A stretch of DNA of 34,493 nt from Candidatus Saccharibacteria bacterium UBA6664 (lineage in GTDB: Bacteria > Patescibacteriota > Saccharimonadia > Saccharimonadales > Saccharimonadaceae), in the NCBI GenBank assembly GCA_002455275.1, contig DKKO01000004.1, forward strand, positions 1 through 34,493, read 5' to 3'. A program made the position numbers and the translations under genes. The notes beneath the pieces are model-generated. The model did no database searches and was not told the DNA's origin. It saw only the letters and a list, made by a program, of their open reading frames with translations. Shown here piece after piece: positions 13,434-21,221 of the stretch; positions within the stretch are counted from its first letter, which is position 1, and every line of letters begins with the position of its first letter.

Positions 13434-14075
13434 CTATTGTATCAACTTCCGAGCAGCTAAAAAGTTGGTGAGGGCACCTTCATTGAGCCAGCGAGTCTCG
13501 TAGGTAGTGAGTATTTTGTAATCATCTGCAAGGTCAGATTCATGCAAATCAAAAGAAAGCTCATCAATATGCCATTTTGATGCAACTAACTGCTCGAGAC
13601 TCCAGGTAAAGAAACTGAGATTGTCGTGCTTTAGGTAGAATGTGCCCTTCTTTTTTAACACCTGTGCGTACTTTTCTAGAAAAAATGCATGGCTCATACG
13701 CCGGCGTTCTGAACGTTTTTTCGGAAATGGATCGGGGAATGTAAGCCATAGCTCGCTGGCTGAATGAGCTGTGAATAACTCGGCAATTTGATCGGCGCGG
13801 GCACGAATAAATACGATGTTTTCAAGGCTGCGGTTAGCAGCCTCATAGGCACCTTTTTGCAGCCTATCTGCCTTTACGTCGATTGCGGCGTAGACTTTTT
13901 CAGGATGGCGCGCAGCGAGCTCTACGCTAAATAAGCCAGTGCCGGTGCCGAGTTCAATCACGTCAATTTTTTTCTGTTTCCACTCTTCAAATTCAAAACA
14001 AATTGGCGAATTATAAAACTTAGCGAATTTATATTTTTTGCGTTTTCGGGTAATTATATAGTCGTTTGGATTCAT
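13434..14075 (-). CDS. trmB: tRNA (guanine-N7)-methyltransferase
   Basis: A 213-residue SAM-dependent methyltransferase. The SAM motif VIELGTGTGLFSVELA (about 39-54) and the TrmB signature WLTFPDPFPKKRSERRR (about 109-125), with YETRW near the C-terminus, identify it. It makes m7G46 in the variable loop of tRNAs. I use the ATG at 14075 because upstream in-frame codons run into the divergent mscS gene and the SAM domain spacing fits. An extended -10 (TGG-TAGTAT) about 35-40 nt upstream is the likely promoter. It is divergent from mscS with overlapping regulatory DNA, and is followed after 4 nt by the mazG-like gene. Confidence 0.92.
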   Translation of the reverse strand: MNPNDYIITRKRKKYKFAKFYNSPICFEFEEWKQKKIDVIELGTGTGLFSVELAARHPEKVYAAIDVKADRLQKGAYEAANRSLENIVFIRARADQIAELFTAHSASELWLTFPDPFPKKRSERRRMSHAFFLEKYAQVLKKKGTFYLKHDNLSFFTWSLEQLVASKWHIDELSFDLHESDLADDYKILTTYETRWLNEGALTNFLAARKLIQ

Positions 14076-14121
14076 TGTGTCTCTCGGGGTTGTTTCAAGT
14101 TCACGTGCTATACTACCACAT

Positions 14122-15009
14122 ATGGACATCACACAAAATCAATATATTGTAAACGGACTTCAAAACTGGCTGGCAGATTACTGGATTGAGCTGCTGACGA
14201 TTCTAATCGGTGCATTACTTGCCTACTTTGTGGGTACTCGGTTGGTAACGATTGCGATTCGGCGAATTGTAAAAGGCGGAAAGCACCGCGAATGGCACAA
14301 AAAAGACATCGAAAAACGCCAAAAAACACTGGTAGATTTATTTATTAACATTTGGCGAATGCTTATATTCTTTACTGTACTGTACGCACTTGCCAAGTTG
14401 TTCGTGCCGAACATTAGCGAAACATTAGCTCCACTATTTGCCAGTGCCGGAATTATAGGAATCGCCCTGGGCTTTGGTGCGCAATCACTAATAAAAGATT
14501 TCTTGAGTGGTATATTTATTATTTCTGAGAATCAATATCGCGTTGGTGACGTGGTAGAGATTGAAGGCTTTAGCGGAACAGTAGAACGAATCGGTAGCCG
14601 CTCGACAGTGCTTCGAGATGTCGAAGGCCAAGTGCATTACTTCCCTAATGGTATGGTGCAACACGTGATAAACAAGACGATGGGATACAGCATGGCGCGG
14701 TTTACCGTCGCTGTTCATCCTGACGCTAATATAGACACCGTAAGCGATATTATTGATACGCTAGGCTTGGCACTGAGCGAAGAAGAGGCGTGGAAAGATA
14801 AAATTCTAAAGGCTCCATCTTTTGTATCAATTGGTGAAATTACTGGGTCTTCCGTGGAAGTGATTGTGGCCGGTAAAACTCAGCCGTCTGACCAGTGGAG
14901 TGTCGTTGCAGAGATGCGTAAGCGACTACTTGAAGAATTTGAAACAAAAGGTATCAAACTAGCCACCGTGCCCGTGCAAGCCGGAACTCCTGGCCGAAAA
15001 AGACGCTAA
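14122..15009 (+). CDS. mscS: Small-conductance mechanosensitive channel, MscS family
   Basis: A 295-residue channel protein. Membrane segments are at about 20-45, 70-95 and 105-125; the pore helix and beta domain are in SAGIIGIALGFGAQSLIKDF (about 111-130), followed by ENQYRVGDVVEIEGFSGTV (about 140-158), which is the classical MscS beta domain pattern. It releases osmolytes on hypo-osmotic shock. The start at 14122 is supported by TGC-TATACT (14109-14114) 7 nt before the ATG, so the mRNA is probably leaderless. The 3' end overlaps the convergent 15006-15377 gene by 4 nt. Confidence 0.93.
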   Translation: MDITQNQYIVNGLQNWLADYWIELLTILIGALLAYFVGTRLVTIAIRRIVKGGKHREWHKKDIEKRQKTLVDLFINIWRMLIFFTVLYALAKLFVPNISETLAPLFASAGIIGIALGFGAQSLIKDFLSGIFIISENQYRVGDVVEIEGFSGTVERIGSRSTVLRDVEGQVHYFPNGMVQHVINKTMGYSMARFTVAVHPDANIDTVSDIIDTLGLALSEEEAWKDKILKAPSFVSIGEITGSSVEVIVAGKTQPSDQWSVVAEMRKRLLEEFETKGIKLATVPVQAGTPGRKRR

Positions 15010-15377
15010 AGCCGCAAGGCTTCGTCGCTGAGGACATCACCTGAAAATGCGTCGATAGATTGAGCTTCTTGCTGTTTTTCAGTGTATAGCTCGTCGAAAA
15101 CGCCGAGAGATTTTTTGCTGATTTCGCCTTCTGGGCTAAATCCTTCAAAGTTTGTTTTTGAGCGTTCGGCCTCTTTTCGTGCTTGGTCGTAGCCTGGGCG
15201 ACTTAAGTCAAGCTGAATAGCACCGCTGGTGCGGTAAAGACTGAGTGCAACGTATACGAAAAATAGTGACAGGACGATTACACCAATTATCATAGAAGTA
15301 AACTGGTGGTTGCGTATGTGACGCACTGGCGAGAACTCTTGTGAATCTGGCCTAACTTCAATCTCTGGCTCGTTCAT
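15006..15377 (-). CDS. Hypothetical single-pass membrane protein
   Basis: A 123-residue protein with a hydrophilic N-terminus of about 28 residues, one membrane segment (about 29-50, IIGVIVLSLFFVYVALSL) and a charged, probably extracytoplasmic tail. No family recognised. It starts within the last codons of the 15374-15901 gene (4-nt overlap), so the two are translationally coupled and probably act together at the envelope. Confidence 0.75.
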   Translation of the reverse strand: MNEPEIEVRPDSQEFSPVRHIRNHQFTSMIIGVIVLSLFFVYVALSLYRTSGAIQLDLSRPGYDQARKEAERSKTNFEGFSPEGEISKKSLGVFDELYTEKQQEAQSIDAFSGDVLSDEALRL

Positions 15378-15901
15378 GATTGTTCCTCACTAAGAAATTC
15401 AGTACGAAAGGCATCGAACTCTTTCTTGTATTCCCCGATAAGACGAACAAGCTCTTTATTGCTTACGCTCAGTTCGTCGCGCTTTTCGCGCGCATCCAGC
15501 AGCGCGTTGTAGAATGCAACTGGCTCTTTGGTGCAATTTATCGATAAAAGTTCTGTTAGTGATTCATCGTAGGCAATGTAATCTTTGAAGAATCGGCCGT
15601 AGGCATCATTGTACTCTACCGTTATTTTGGTTAGCTTACTGGCGTCGAGGTCATTGCTACTAATGCGCGCATTTAGTGGAGACATCAGCTTGTCGCCAAT
15701 GCTTCGATACAAATTGCCCCGGTTGTTGCGAAGAGATGTATCGGTTTGGTGTAAACGGTTTAGCGATGCTTGGTTTTCGACGCAGTTTGTCTTGATACGA
15801 TCTACCCGCTCGGGCGTTACAATAACAGCAGCATTCGCCTGCCAGGCAAAACTCACGGCAACAATAGCAGCGATACTGGATACTACAAGAATTTTCTTCA
15901 C
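15374..15901 (-). CDS. Hypothetical exported protein
   Basis: A 175-residue protein with a clear signal peptide: basic start, hydrophobic core SSIAAIVAVSFAW and AxA-type cleavage site QANA just before AVIV (about residue 22). The mature part is helical with two cysteines (TNCVENQ and SINCTKE), likely a disulfide in the exported form. I place the start at GTG 15901 because TTGACC (15936-15931), 17 bp, CATACT (15913-15908) is followed after 6 nt by this GTG; the longer reading frame would start inside the promoter. It is first in a two-gene unit with the membrane protein at 15006-15377. Confidence 0.75.
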   Translation of the reverse strand: MKKILVVSSIAAIVAVSFAWQANAAVIVTPERVDRIKTNCVENQASLNRLHQTDTSLRNNRGNLYRSIGDKLMSPLNARISSNDLDASKLTKITVEYNDAYGRFFKDYIAYDESLTELLSINCTKEPVAFYNALLDAREKRDELSVSNKELVRLIGEYKKEFDAFRTEFLSEEQS

Positions 15902-15921
15902 CTCATTAGTATGAAGTGAAA

Positions 15922-16719
15922 CTACGCTTTGGTCAAATGGTATGAGGCACCTTTTTTGGTGATAATACAATCGCGAAGCAGCCCCTCGAAGGCTTCTTTA
16001 GTACGGCCCGCACCAAATAGTTTTTCGATAGATGTATAGCTGAGCGTTTCGTCATTTGCGAGAGCCCTTACTATGTGGCCACGAACTTCGCGCACGCTAC
16101 CCTTCAATGGCGGCTGTTTTTTATAATGCTTACTGCTTGAACTATTGCGCACACCATTTGCTTTCAGCCAGGAGCCATAGTCCATTAAGCTCCAATAAAA
16201 TTCACGCGGATGTTCGTGGTCTATGGTTTCGGTTAGTTTTTCTAGAATTTCTTTGTCGTCAACATCAACCCTGTCATTAAAAAAATGATGAATATATACC
16301 GTGCGAATGTTGGTTTCGATAAATAAGCTTGGCTGGTTAAAACTATAAGCAAGTATTGCACCGGCAGTGTTTTTGCCAACACCAGGAAGTTTTAAAAGTT
16401 CTTTTTCGGTGCTTGGGAAGCTCTCTTGCTCGATGAGTTGCTTGGCCGTCTCGTGCAAGAATTTGGCTCGGCGATTGTAACCCAGGCCTTGCCAAGCTTT
16501 TAGCACATCGGCCAGCTGAGCACGTGCAAGCACTTGCTCGGTAGGAAATTTTACTATGAAGTTCTGAAATTTTGGAATCACCCGCGACACTTGCGTTTGC
16601 TGTAGCATTAGCTCACTTACCAACACAAAGTATGGCCTGGTATCTTCTCGCCATGGCATGTTGCGATAGAGCTGTATGCCTTTTTGTATAAGTAGTTCTG
16701 AAAATTCTTGATTTGTCAC
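15922..16719 (-). CDS. MutY-like DNA glycosylase without the iron-sulfur cluster
   Basis: A 265-residue HhH-GPD protein of the A/G-specific adenine glycosylase family. Conserved parts: ELMLQQTQVSRV (36-47), with Glu36 matching the catalytic Glu of MutY, and the helix-hairpin-helix LPGVGKNTAGAILAY (111-125). The catalytic Asp position reads FIETNIRTV (133-141), with Glu135 instead of Asp. The four-cysteine [4Fe-4S] loop is absent: the region 186-207 contains no cysteine at all. The C-terminal Nudix-like domain of MutY is also missing; about 50 winged-helix-like residues follow. The start is GTG at 16719, 7 nt after TATAAT; an earlier start would lie upstream of the promoter. Confidence 0.85.
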   Translation of the reverse strand: MTNQEFSELLIQKGIQLYRNMPWREDTRPYFVLVSELMLQQTQVSRVIPKFQNFIVKFPTEQVLARAQLADVLKAWQGLGYNRRAKFLHETAKQLIEQESFPSTEKELLKLPGVGKNTAGAILAYSFNQPSLFIETNIRTVYIHHFFNDRVDVDDKEILEKLTETIDHEHPREFYWSLMDYGSWLKANGVRNSSSSKHYKKQPPLKGSVREVRGHIVRALANDETLSYTSIEKLFGAGRTKEAFEGLLRDCIITKKGASYHLTKA

Positions 16720-16725
16720 TTGCTC

Positions 16726-16735
16726 TATTATAATA
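16726..16735. promoter_or_regulatory. Palindromic -10 element shared by two divergent leaderless genes
   Basis: TATTATAATA is its own reverse complement and contains TATAAT on both strands. On the plus strand 6 nt separate it from the ATG at 16741; on the minus strand 7 nt separate it from the GTG at 16719. The two polymerases would occupy the same base pairs, so only one direction can initiate at a time. Confidence 0.75.
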
Positions 16736-16740
16736 AACCT

Positions 16741-17376
16741 ATGAAGTTGACAAAGTATGAACACGCATGTTTTACGCTAGAAAAAGAAGGTAAGCTAATC
16801 GTAGTTGACCCAGGAGACCTAACTACTGATCTCCCGGCATTTGATAATGTTATCGGTATTGTCATCACTCACGAGCATCAAGACCATTTCGACATTAAAA
16901 ATATTGAGCGACTAGTCAGCAACAATCCTGGCGTGATTGTCGTAAGTCATGCTGGAATTGCTGACCAGATTAAACTAACTACTTCAAAATCCGTTGAAGC
17001 TGGTGACTCGTTTGAGCTAGGACCTTTCGTGCTTGAATTCTTTGGCGGAGAACATGAGAAACCTTTCGAAGATTCTCCTGTCATGAAAAATCTCGGAGTA
17101 CTTATAAATAAAAAAGTGTACCATGCGGGTGATTCCTTTGTGCCACCGTCAAAACCGGTACACGTCCTATTGCTACCAGTGAGTGGTTCCTGGATGAAGG
17201 CTAGTATGGCTCGAGACTATCTGTACAGTATTGCGCCCTCGATTGCTATTCCGACACACGATGCAATTTTGTCTGGTGTTGGCAAAAAACAAGTTGATAA
17301 ATATTGGCCGATTCATTGCGAAAAAATAGGAACATCTTACGTTCGTCCTAACGGTCCAATTGAAATCGATGGATAA
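16741..17376 (+). CDS. Metallo-beta-lactamase-fold hydrolase (UlaG-like)
   Basis: A 211-residue metallo-hydrolase. The metal site THEHQDHF (43-50) gives H-x-H-x-D-H; further ligands are likely in HAGDS (about 134-138) and IPTHDA (about 176-181). The UlaG/L-ascorbate-6-phosphate lactonase-like subfamily matches in size and motif spacing. These enzymes hydrolyse lactones, phosphodiesters or N-acyl bonds; the substrate here is unknown. It shares a bidirectional -10 with the glycosylase gene and overlaps the AlkA-like gene by 8 nt, so it may belong to a DNA or nucleotide repair operon. Confidence 0.88.
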   Translation: MKLTKYEHACFTLEKEGKLIVVDPGDLTTDLPAFDNVIGIVITHEHQDHFDIKNIERLVSNNPGVIVVSHAGIADQIKLTTSKSVEAGDSFELGPFVLEFFGGEHEKPFEDSPVMKNLGVLINKKVYHAGDSFVPPSKPVHVLLLPVSGSWMKASMARDYLYSIAPSIAIPTHDAILSGVGKKQVDKYWPIHCEKIGTSYVRPNGPIEIDG

Positions 17377-17980
17377 AGCCCATGCTCATCTACAACACGA
17401 TGTCCGACTTGCAGAATTATTTGTCTCGTACCCCTCGCCGAGTTTCACAAAACACACGAACTACTACCATGAGTTGGTAGACAGTATTATCTCCCAGCAG
17501 CTCAGCGTAAAAGCTGCAGCGACAATTGCCGGTAGGTTTAAAGATTTATTTGGTGGTAGCTACCCATCCCCAGAAGAAATTTTACAAAAAGATATTGAGG
17601 AACTTCGTAGCGTGGGGCTGAGCCGACCAAAGGCTGGCTACATACAAGATCTGGCACGACACGTCCTAGAAGGCACCGTAAAATTTGATGAACTTGATAA
17701 ACTGTCGAACCAAGAAATTATTGACGAGCTAACAAAAGTAAAAGGTATTGGCGAGTGGACCGTGCATATGTTTTTGATGTTTTGCATGGGCAGACTCGAC
17801 GTGCTTGCGTACGGTGATTTAGGCATTCGAAATGGCGTGACTAAACTATATGAGCTAGACCACACGGCAACACCAGACGACGTAAAACATATCGCAAAGC
17901 AAAATAATTGGCACCCTTACGAGTCAGTCGCATGCTGGTATATTTGGCAAAGTCTAGACAATACGCCTACTACTTTGTAG
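17369..17980 (+). CDS. DNA-3-methyladenine glycosylase, AlkA-like
   Basis: A 203-residue HhH-GPD glycosylase without the N-terminal AlkA domain. SIISQQLSVKAAATIAGRF (39-57) and the helix-hairpin-helix with KGIGEWTVHMFLMF (125-138) are typical, and GDLGIRNG (149-156) contains the expected catalytic Asp150. It removes alkylated purines to start base excision repair. I chose the ATG at 17369 over a TTG at 17360. The start overlaps the end of the metallo-hydrolase gene; no Shine-Dalgarno is visible, so translation is probably coupled. The 3' end overlaps the convergent hydrolase gene by 11 nt. Confidence 0.9.
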   Translation: MDKAHAHLQHDVRLAELFVSYPSPSFTKHTNYYHELVDSIISQQLSVKAAATIAGRFKDLFGGSYPSPEEILQKDIEELRSVGLSRPKAGYIQDLARHVLEGTVKFDELDKLSNQEIIDELTKVKGIGEWTVHMFLMFCMGRLDVLAYGDLGIRNGVTKLYELDHTATPDDVKHIAKQNNWHPYESVACWYIWQSLDNTPTTL

Positions 17981-18521
17981 CGGTACGAACGACGAGCGGC
18001 GCCAGGACAGTGAGGCACAAGAAAATCGTGATGAAGTGACCGGCTGTCCATAGTCTGTGATGGTTTGCCTTGGGAGTCTGGGAATGCTTGGGTGAAATAA
18101 CCTCATCGAAGGCAGCGAAATAATTATGTACGGCAGATTTAATCGAATCGGTGCGTAACTTCGCAACTGCTTTAGGCAATGCTTTCGCTCGTGCCTCAAA
18201 CGATGGACCAATGTGAATGTTGGCATTAGCAACGCCGCAGATTGTAACTACCTTGTGCAACTGAGGATTTGATTGTGCCACTAGCAGCGCGATAGCTGCG
18301 CCACCACTCTCGCCGACTAAGCTAACAGTTTTACCGTCTGCTACTGCCCGAGCGATGGCTGATTCAACCGCTTGCAGCTTCGGCTGCAAGTCTGACTCAC
18401 TGGCCCAATTCATTGCTACATGCTCTGCTGAAACTCCGTACCACTTCCATGTTTTCAGCGCTCGAATCCTGAACGTATCGTATGTGTCACCAAGACCGGG
18501 AATATAGATAATGTGGTGCAT
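17970..18521 (-). CDS. Alpha/beta hydrolase-like protein with a C-terminal membrane segment
   Basis: A 183-residue protein. IIYIPGLGDT (4-13) forms the first strand and oxyanion loop, and VGESGGAAIALLVA (about 69-82) the nucleophile elbow with Ser71, as in alpha/beta hydrolases. VTICGVANAN follows the next strand. A hydrophobic stretch near the C-terminus (about 161-178) could be a membrane anchor and lies where the catalytic His would normally be close by (HHRLWTAGH). Substrate unknown; a short esterase or acyl hydrolase is likely. It is the last gene of the aspS operon, coupled to the HD gene by a TAATG overlap. Confidence 0.78.
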   Translation of the reverse strand: MHHIIYIPGLGDTYDTFRIRALKTWKWYGVSAEHVAMNWASESDLQPKLQAVESAIARAVADGKTVSLVGESGGAAIALLVAQSNPQLHKVVTICGVANANIHIGPSFEARAKALPKAVAKLRTDSIKSAVHNYFAAFDEVISPKHSQTPKANHHRLWTAGHFITIFLCLTVLAPLVVRTATK

Positions 18522-19114
18522 TACGAAAGAAATTTTTCTGGCAAAACACCTTTTTGTTCGAGGTGATATTCATTACGTAGCTTGAATGCCTGACGAGCCT
18601 CTGGTATTACAATCTTTCGATCCCAATCTTTTTTCAGCTTGATGATGTTGTCTTGCATAAGCTCTTCGTAATTTTTGTTGGGATTTTCATACCACCATAA
18701 GTCATAGAACGGACCGACCATATGAGCACAGCCATCGGCAGAAGAAATGATTCGTACTTCAATCGGCGCTTCATTCATGTCCAGCGTTAGGTGATTATCC
18801 ATCATTTCTACACAATCGATAGCGTGGCGTACAGTTTCTTCAGAAAAGCCAAGTTCAAGCAGTTTTTGCTTCCCAGCAGTCAATGTCATTTCCTTTTCAT
18901 TATCGAAATCGAGAATTTTGCCGTAGTCATGAAGCCAGGCTAATAACCGCATGAAATCCTTGTCTACTTCTGGATAGAAATCGACCAGTTCTATTGCAAT
19001 ACGCTCAACAAGCTGAAGATGCCACTTCACAAACCATTTGTGATGAATAAAGTTAGGGTTTGCTGATATTTCCCTAACATGCGCTATAAATGCGTCAATT
19101 TTTGCTTGATCCAT
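18521..19114 (-). CDS. HD-domain phosphohydrolase
   Basis: A 197-residue HD-superfamily protein. WHLQLVERIA has His32 as first metal ligand, LAWLHDYGK (58-66) the HD pair (His62, Asp63), and a later MMDNH and SSADGCAH complete the site. HD enzymes cleave phosphate bonds in nucleotides or second messengers. TATAAT (19126-19121) lies exactly 6 nt before the ATG at 19114, so I prefer this start to one six codons upstream; the promoter overlaps the end of the HAD gene, so the HD gene can be transcribed on its own. Confidence 0.88.
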   Translation of the reverse strand: MDQAKIDAFIAHVREISANPNFIHHKWFVKWHLQLVERIAIELVDFYPEVDKDFMRLLAWLHDYGKILDFDNEKEMTLTAGKQKLLELGFSEETVRHAIDCVEMMDNHLTLDMNEAPIEVRIISSADGCAHMVGPFYDLWWYENPNKNYEELMQDNIIKLKKDWDRKIVIPEARQAFKLRNEYHLEQKGVLPEKFLS

Positions 19115-19121
19115 GTTAATA

Positions 19122-19868
19122 TTATAGCCCAAAGTGCTCCATCGCCTTAGCCCAGCCGTCCTCGTTTACAGGTGATGTAATGTACGTTGATGCCCGTTTT
19201 ACTTCAGGCACAGCATTCCCCATGGCTACTTTGTGCTTTGCAGAAGCAAAGAGTGAAAGGTCATTTTCGGCATCGCCTATAGCAAGCGTCTCAGCTTTTG
19301 ATATGTTCAGTATTTCTTGTAGTTTCGCAACGCCATGCTGTTTTGTCGCAAATTCATCACATATCTGCACATGCAGAAAGTCGTCGTCCTTTGCAATTAC
19401 GCTATAGGCGATGGCTGAAATACCTCTCAATCTCTTCCATAGACTTGCATGGTATTTTTTGTGAATTTTTACGTACACATACGGAGCTGGTTCGGTAACG
19501 TGCTCGATGCTAAAATTTTGAATATCTTCCATCCGTAACTCAGGAAAACAATCGATCAGAACAGCGTTTTGCATAGCCTCCGAAACGATTAAACGTAGCC
19601 GATCAAGTTCGAGCCAGTTTTGCCATAGCATTGTGTTGCGAGCAAAATCATACACGGATGCGCCACCATCTATTACCTGAGGGCCGGTGAGTCCTAGATG
19701 CTCAAGCACAGGCTTCACCATGTCAGCGGGGCGTGCGCTTGCGATTGATATTTGAATGCCTGCAGCTTGTAATCTTAAGATCGTAGTTCGAACCACCGCG
19801 TCGGGTTCGTAGCTGTGGCGAATGACTAGCGTGTCATCAACATCGGTGACGACCAGACGAATCGACAT
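19122..19868 (-). CDS. HAD-superfamily phosphatase, Cof/sucrose-phosphatase-like
   Basis: A 248-residue HAD hydrolase. Motif I is DVDDTLV (9-15) with the nucleophile Asp9, motif II lies in ISIASARP (about 55-62), and motif IV is IGDAENDLSLF (about 203-213). The roughly 100-residue cap between them is of the Cof type (C2). Such enzymes dephosphorylate sugar phosphates, FMN or nucleotides. The ATG overlaps the stop of aspS by one base (TAATG), so it is coupled to it. Confidence 0.9.
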   Translation of the reverse strand: MSIRLVVTDVDDTLVIRHSYEPDAVVRTTILRLQAAGIQISIASARPADMVKPVLEHLGLTGPQVIDGGASVYDFARNTMLWQNWLELDRLRLIVSEAMQNAVLIDCFPELRMEDIQNFSIEHVTEPAPYVYVKIHKKYHASLWKRLRGISAIAYSVIAKDDDFLHVQICDEFATKQHGVAKLQEILNISKAETLAIGDAENDLSLFASAKHKVAMGNAVPEVKRASTYITSPVNEDGWAKAMEHFGL

Positions 19869-21172
19869 TATGGGCTTAAGCGGTTAATGTCACGTGGGAA
19901 GAGAGTGGCCTCTTTGATATTGCCAAGCCCAATGGTTTTTTGCACCAAGCGATCGATACCAAAGCCACAGCCACCGTGTTGTGGTAGGCCGTATTTGAAG
20001 GCTTGCAGGTAATATTTGAAACCATCGGCGTTAACGTCCAAACCGGCGGCGGTCATTTGCTCGATCATTTTGTCGTAGTTGTTTTCACGAAGTGGCACCG
20101 TGGCGATTTCTAGTCCACGGAATAATAGGTCAGCCCATGCAACGGTATCTTCTTTGAACTTGTGATAAAACTTGCTGGCTTCTTTCGGAAAGTCGGTTGC
20201 ATACACAAGGTCACTCCCTAATTGCTTACGAGCGTGTTCAGCAATCCAACGCTCTTCGTCTGGGATAAGGTCTTTTTCTTGAGTGGTATCGGTACCAGTT
20301 GCCTTGGTATACATATCGTGAATCTCAGCAACGGTAAACGCAGGTACTTCATCGGCAAGTTTTAGCTCTGGAGCGTTTAAGGTTTTTAGGTCGGCTGCGT
20401 GTTGGTCGTACACTTTGGTTAGTACCGCTTTGGTCATACCAGCTACCGTATCCATGACTTCTTGGTGGCTTTTTACAAAGCCCATCTCGATATCGAGCAT
20501 GGTAAGTTCGGTTAAGTGACGAGTTGTCGCGCTGGGCTCGGCGCGGTAGCTATGACCTATTTCAAACACGCGTTCAAACACACCAACCATAATTTGCTTG
20601 TAGAACTGTGGGCTTTGCGCCAAGGTTGCAGTTTGACCAAAATAGTCGAGTTTAAAAACTTCAGCACCACCTTCGGTAGCACCAGCAAGTAGTTTTGGCG
20701 TATCGATTTCAACGAATTCGTTTTGCTGTAGATAATCGCGAATGTATTGCACTAAACTTGCGCGAATTTTGAAGATTTTTTGTTCGTTTATGTTGCGCAG
20801 ATTCAGCACACGGTGCTCAAATAATGTGTCGAGATTTTCAGACTTATGCAAAATGGGCTTGTCGACTTCGATGGGCGGTTCATCGGTTACGGATACTTGT
20901 ACTTCAACAGTTACGTCATGAAGTTCTGCGCCACCTGGAGCACGCTCATCGGCAACCACTGTACCAGTAAGTGTAAGCACTGTACCGATTTGCAAACCGC
21001 GTAGTTTTTCAAGTTCGTCTTTGTTGTCGATAAGGCTCTGTGCTAAACCTCGCCTGTCACGGAGCGTGATAAAGTTTAGGCCACCGAGTAAGCGTTTTTT
21101 ATGCAACCAGCCTTCAAGCGAAACGGTTTCGCCCACATGCTGAGATAGTTCGTCGGTCATAGTGCGTGTCAT
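19868..21172 (-). CDS. aspS: Aspartyl-tRNA synthetase, archaeal-type (probably non-discriminating)
   Basis: A 434-residue class II synthetase. N-terminal OB-fold anticodon-binding domain (about 15-105), then the catalytic core with motif 2 YRAEPSATTRHLTE (about 207-220) and motif 3 GGCGFGIDRLVQ (about 398-409), ending ATLFPRD. QSPQFYKQ (about 187-194) is also typical. Bacterial AspRS enzymes are about 590 residues with a GAD insertion; this one lacks it and matches the archaeal/eukaryotic-type length and motifs. Enzymes of this type often also charge tRNA-Asn, which GatCAB then amidates. An extended -10 (TGA-TAAAAT) lies 9 nt before the ATG. It starts an operon with the HAD, HD and hydrolase genes. 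Confidence 0.93.
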   Translation of the reverse strand: MTRTMTDELSQHVGETVSLEGWLHKKRLLGGLNFITLRDRRGLAQSLIDNKDELEKLRGLQIGTVLTLTGTVVADERAPGGAELHDVTVEVQVSVTDEPPIEVDKPILHKSENLDTLFEHRVLNLRNINEQKIFKIRASLVQYIRDYLQQNEFVEIDTPKLLAGATEGGAEVFKLDYFGQTATLAQSPQFYKQIMVGVFERVFEIGHSYRAEPSATTRHLTELTMLDIEMGFVKSHQEVMDTVAGMTKAVLTKVYDQHAADLKTLNAPELKLADEVPAFTVAEIHDMYTKATGTDTTQEKDLIPDEERWIAEHARKQLGSDLVYATDFPKEASKFYHKFKEDTVAWADLLFRGLEIATVPLRENNYDKMIEQMTAAGLDVNADGFKYYLQAFKYGLPQHGGCGFGIDRLVQKTIGLGNIKEATLFPRDINRLSP

Positions 21173-21221
21173 AGTAGGCCTATTTTATCATTTTAAACAG
21201 CATAAATATAGAGGTAGATGG

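Noticed and set aside
19115..19132. Upstream start of the HD protein
   Set aside because: The extra six codons cover the TATAAT promoter; the ATG at 19114 has the 6-nt spacing seen at other genes.
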